Positions 5,314 through 6,612 of a DNA stretch of 6,612 bases are shown here, piece after piece. The notes below the pieces were generated by a model. That model was not told the origin of the DNA. It did no database searches and was given only the letters and a program-made list of their open reading frames with translations. The position numbers and the translations under genes were made by a program. Each line of letters starts with the position of its first letter. Position 1 is the stretch's first letter. Source of the DNA: Acidobacteriota bacterium (GTDB lineage Bacteria > Acidobacteriota > Terriglobia > Terriglobales > Acidobacteriaceae); the NCBI GenBank assembly GCA_021798655.1, contig JAJZFE010000073.1, forward strand, positions 1 to 6,612, read 5' to 3'.

Positions 5314-6264
5314 CCACGTCCGCATCCCGCCCTGCGGCGCTGGCTGCGCGCGCAGAAAATCAACCATCGCGCTCACCGCCTGGTTCGAACACACCGCCGG
5401 AACCAGGTGCCCGCAGCCCTGCATCACATCCAGCTCCGAGCGCGGATCGAGCGTGTGCATCGTCTCGCCGACGGTCGCCAGCGGCAGCAGCAGATCGTCC
5501 TGTCCCCACACAATCAGCAGCGGCACCTGCATCTGTCCCAACCTGCCATCCAGCGCGTCTTTCTTGGTCAGCATCGCCGCGATGTTGCGGTCGATCACCC
5601 ACTGCTGCGCCGCAAATTTTCGCAGCGCGTCGCGCGCCACAAACGACGGCAGCGGCTTCATCGAAGGCTCCAGCAGATGCGCCAGCCGGTTCAGCTCCGC
5701 CTCATTCGTCGGATGAAACACCGTGTCCGGATAGCTCCGCACATAGTCCACACCCGCCGCGTCAAACACCACCAGCCGGTTCATCACCTCGGGATGCTCC
5801 AGCGCCAGCTCCATCGACACCCAGCCGCCCATCGACCAGCCCACCACGTCCGGCCGCTGCAGCCCCAGCGACTGGATAAAGTCATCCACCAGCTGCGCCT
5901 GCGCGTGCATCGAGTAGTCTCCGTCCACCGGCTTCGGCGACCGCCCATAGCCCAGCAGGTCCAGCGCATACACGTGATAGCCCTGCCGGCGCAGCTTCGG
6001 CATCATCGTCGCCCAGGCCTCGCCGCGGTCGCCCAGCCCATGCACCAGCACCATCGGCACACCGCCGCCCGGTATCCGCGGCTCCGCCTCATAGTAGTGA
6101 ATGCGGCCTTCCGGCGTCGCTACGTAGTTGCTCTGAATCCGTTCCAGAAAAAACGTCAGGTGCGTCATCTGCAGCTGCAGCCACACCGGCCGCAGGTAGA
6201 ACACTGCACCACCGGCGATCGCCAGCACCACCACCCACAACACAAATCGCCGCACCGTTCTCAT
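5296..6264 (-). CDS. Membrane-anchored alpha/beta hydrolase (esterase/lipase-like)
   Basis: This 322-residue serine hydrolase has one N-terminal hydrophobic segment (residues 7-24, after Arg2, Arg5 and Arg6). It is more likely an uncleaved membrane anchor than a signal peptide, placing the catalytic domain outside the inner membrane. The alpha/beta-hydrolase core starts near residue 55. The oxyanion strand is VLVHGLGD (72-79), followed by ALDLLGYGRS (100-109). The nucleophile elbow is GWSMGG, with Ser144. The acid is Asp257 in WGQDDLLLP and the base is His286 in GCGHLVP. A lid-like insertion lies around residues 175-240. The triad is intact, so it should be active; substrate could be an ester, lipid or other, and I cannot narrow it. 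AGGGG (minus strand of 6270-6274) lies 5 nt before the ATG. A nitroreductase gene ends 25 bp upstream on the same strand, so the two are probably co-transcribed. Confidence 0.9.
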   Translation of the reverse strand: MRTVRRFVLWVVVLAIAGGAVFYLRPVWLQLQMTHLTFFLERIQSNYVATPEGRIHYYEAEPRIPGGGVPMVLVHGLGDRGEAWATMMPKLRRQGYHVYALDLLGYGRSPKPVDGDYSMHAQAQLVDDFIQSLGLQRPDVVGWSMGGWVSMELALEHPEVMNRLVVFDAAGVDYVRSYPDTVFHPTNEAELNRLAHLLEPSMKPLPSFVARDALRKFAAQQWVIDRNIAAMLTKKDALDGRLGQMQVPLLIVWGQDDLLLPLATVGETMHTLDPRSELDVMQGCGHLVPAVCSNQAVSAMVDFLRAQPAPQGGMRTWGPSPQ

Positions 6265-6284
6265 CGCTGCCCCTGTCTCTCTTC

Positions 6285-6302
6285 GCCGCTTACTTCAGCG
6301 GC
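6285..6302 (-). repeat. Small hairpin across the nitroreductase stop codon
   Basis: GCCGCT (6285-6290) and AGCGGC (6297-6302) form a perfect 6-bp inverted repeat around a 6-nt loop. It spans the TAA stop and sits just before the 25-bp gap to the hydrolase gene. It has no U tract, so it is more likely to tune or stabilise the message than to end it. It may be chance. Confidence 0.35.
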
Positions 6303-6612
6303 TTGCCGTACTCTTCGCCATACACGCAGTGCGCCAGCTCAAACCGCCCGCCGTCAAACTTGTCCGGCCCCTTCAGTTGCCCCACCGCCAGCAATCCCAC
6401 CACCCAGTAGCTCATCGGCAGCCGCAGCGTCTCGCATACTTTTTCCTGCTCAAAGCCTTCCATCGGCGCAGTGTCATAGCCTAGCGCCTCGGCCATCAGC
6501 AGCATGTGGGTGTATGCGATCATCACCTGCTTGTTCAGCCAGCCCTTCATCTGCTCATCGCTGAAGCTGGAGAGATATCCCGGCACGCTCTGCGCGGCCT
6601 GCGCGGCATAGC
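6290..6612 (-). CDS. Nitroreductase-family protein, C-terminal part
   Basis: This FMN-dependent NAD(P)H oxidoreductase is cut by the right edge; its last 106 residues are visible, reading from codon 6610-6608 to the TAA at 6292-6290. The frame is open to the edge. The GTG at 6586 is an internal Val codon, not a start, because coding sequence of the same character (YAAQAAQS) continues upstream of it. Recognisable features are the helix WLNKQVMIAYTHMLLMAEALG, which begins in the fragment's first third, then the family motif GYDTAPMEGF (Gly-x-Asp then Met-Glu-Gly-Phe), then LRLPMSYWVVGLLAVGQ. The C-terminus GEEYGKPLK is as usual for the family. The N-terminal FMN-binding Arg/Ser region is outside the window. 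Substrate (nitroaromatic, quinone or other) cannot be told. It is the first gene of a probable two-gene unit with the hydrolase. Confidence 0.85.
   Translation of the reverse strand, partial: YAAQAAQSVPGYLSSFSDEQMKGWLNKQVMIAYTHMLLMAEALGYDTAPMEGFEQEKVCETLRLPMSYWVVGLLAVGQLKGPDKFDGGRFELAHCVYGEEYGKPLK

Noticed and set aside
5299..6564. Plus-strand 421-codon open frame
   Set aside because: It is antisense to both the hydrolase and the nitroreductase, which have intact catalytic and family motifs.

Overview
This is a GC-rich stretch of bacterial chromosome whose coding regions strongly favour codons ending in C or G. It carries ordinary housekeeping and metabolic genes plus one tRNA. Base composition, gene style and leader sequences look like Acidobacteriota (Terriglobus/Granulicella/Edaphobacter type). 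That is an impression from the sequence, not a database match. No phage, transposon or CRISPR signature is visible.

Layout, left to right. Positions 1-514 (minus) hold the N-terminal part of a DHA2-type MFS drug/H+ antiporter that runs off the left edge. Positions 515-881 have no convincing gene. A near-consensus sigma-70 promoter (882-910) then drives tRNA-Asn(GTT) at 1002-1076, which is followed by a hairpin terminator (1105-1134). After about 260 bp of non-coding DNA come two successive, divergent paralogues of the YkgJ/CxxxCxxCC metal-cluster family (1396-2205 and 2411-2986, plus). The second has its own perfect TATAAT box and a 120-nt leader that can fold. Next is ubiX (3043-3678, plus), the flavin prenyltransferase that makes prenylated FMN. 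It sits 56 bp behind the second cysteine-cluster gene and may be co-transcribed with it.

The 3' end of ubiX overlaps by 31 bp the convergent 3' end of a TetR-family regulator (3648-4304, minus). That regulator is divergent, across a 93-bp spacer, from an aldo/keto reductase of the YdbC/PdxI (pyridoxal reductase) type at 4398-5273 (plus). The tetR-reductase pair has the geometry of a local repressor and its target. The reductase converges, across 22 bp and a strong GC hairpin, on a minus-strand pair: a nitroreductase-family protein (partial, off the right edge) followed after 25 bp by a membrane-anchored alpha/beta hydrolase (5296-6264). These two are probably one transcription unit.

I found no strong case for a new biological system. 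The items most worth checking are the paired YkgJ-family paralogues with their differing promoters, the structured leader of the second one, and the reductase with Arg at the usual catalytic His position under a divergent TetR.
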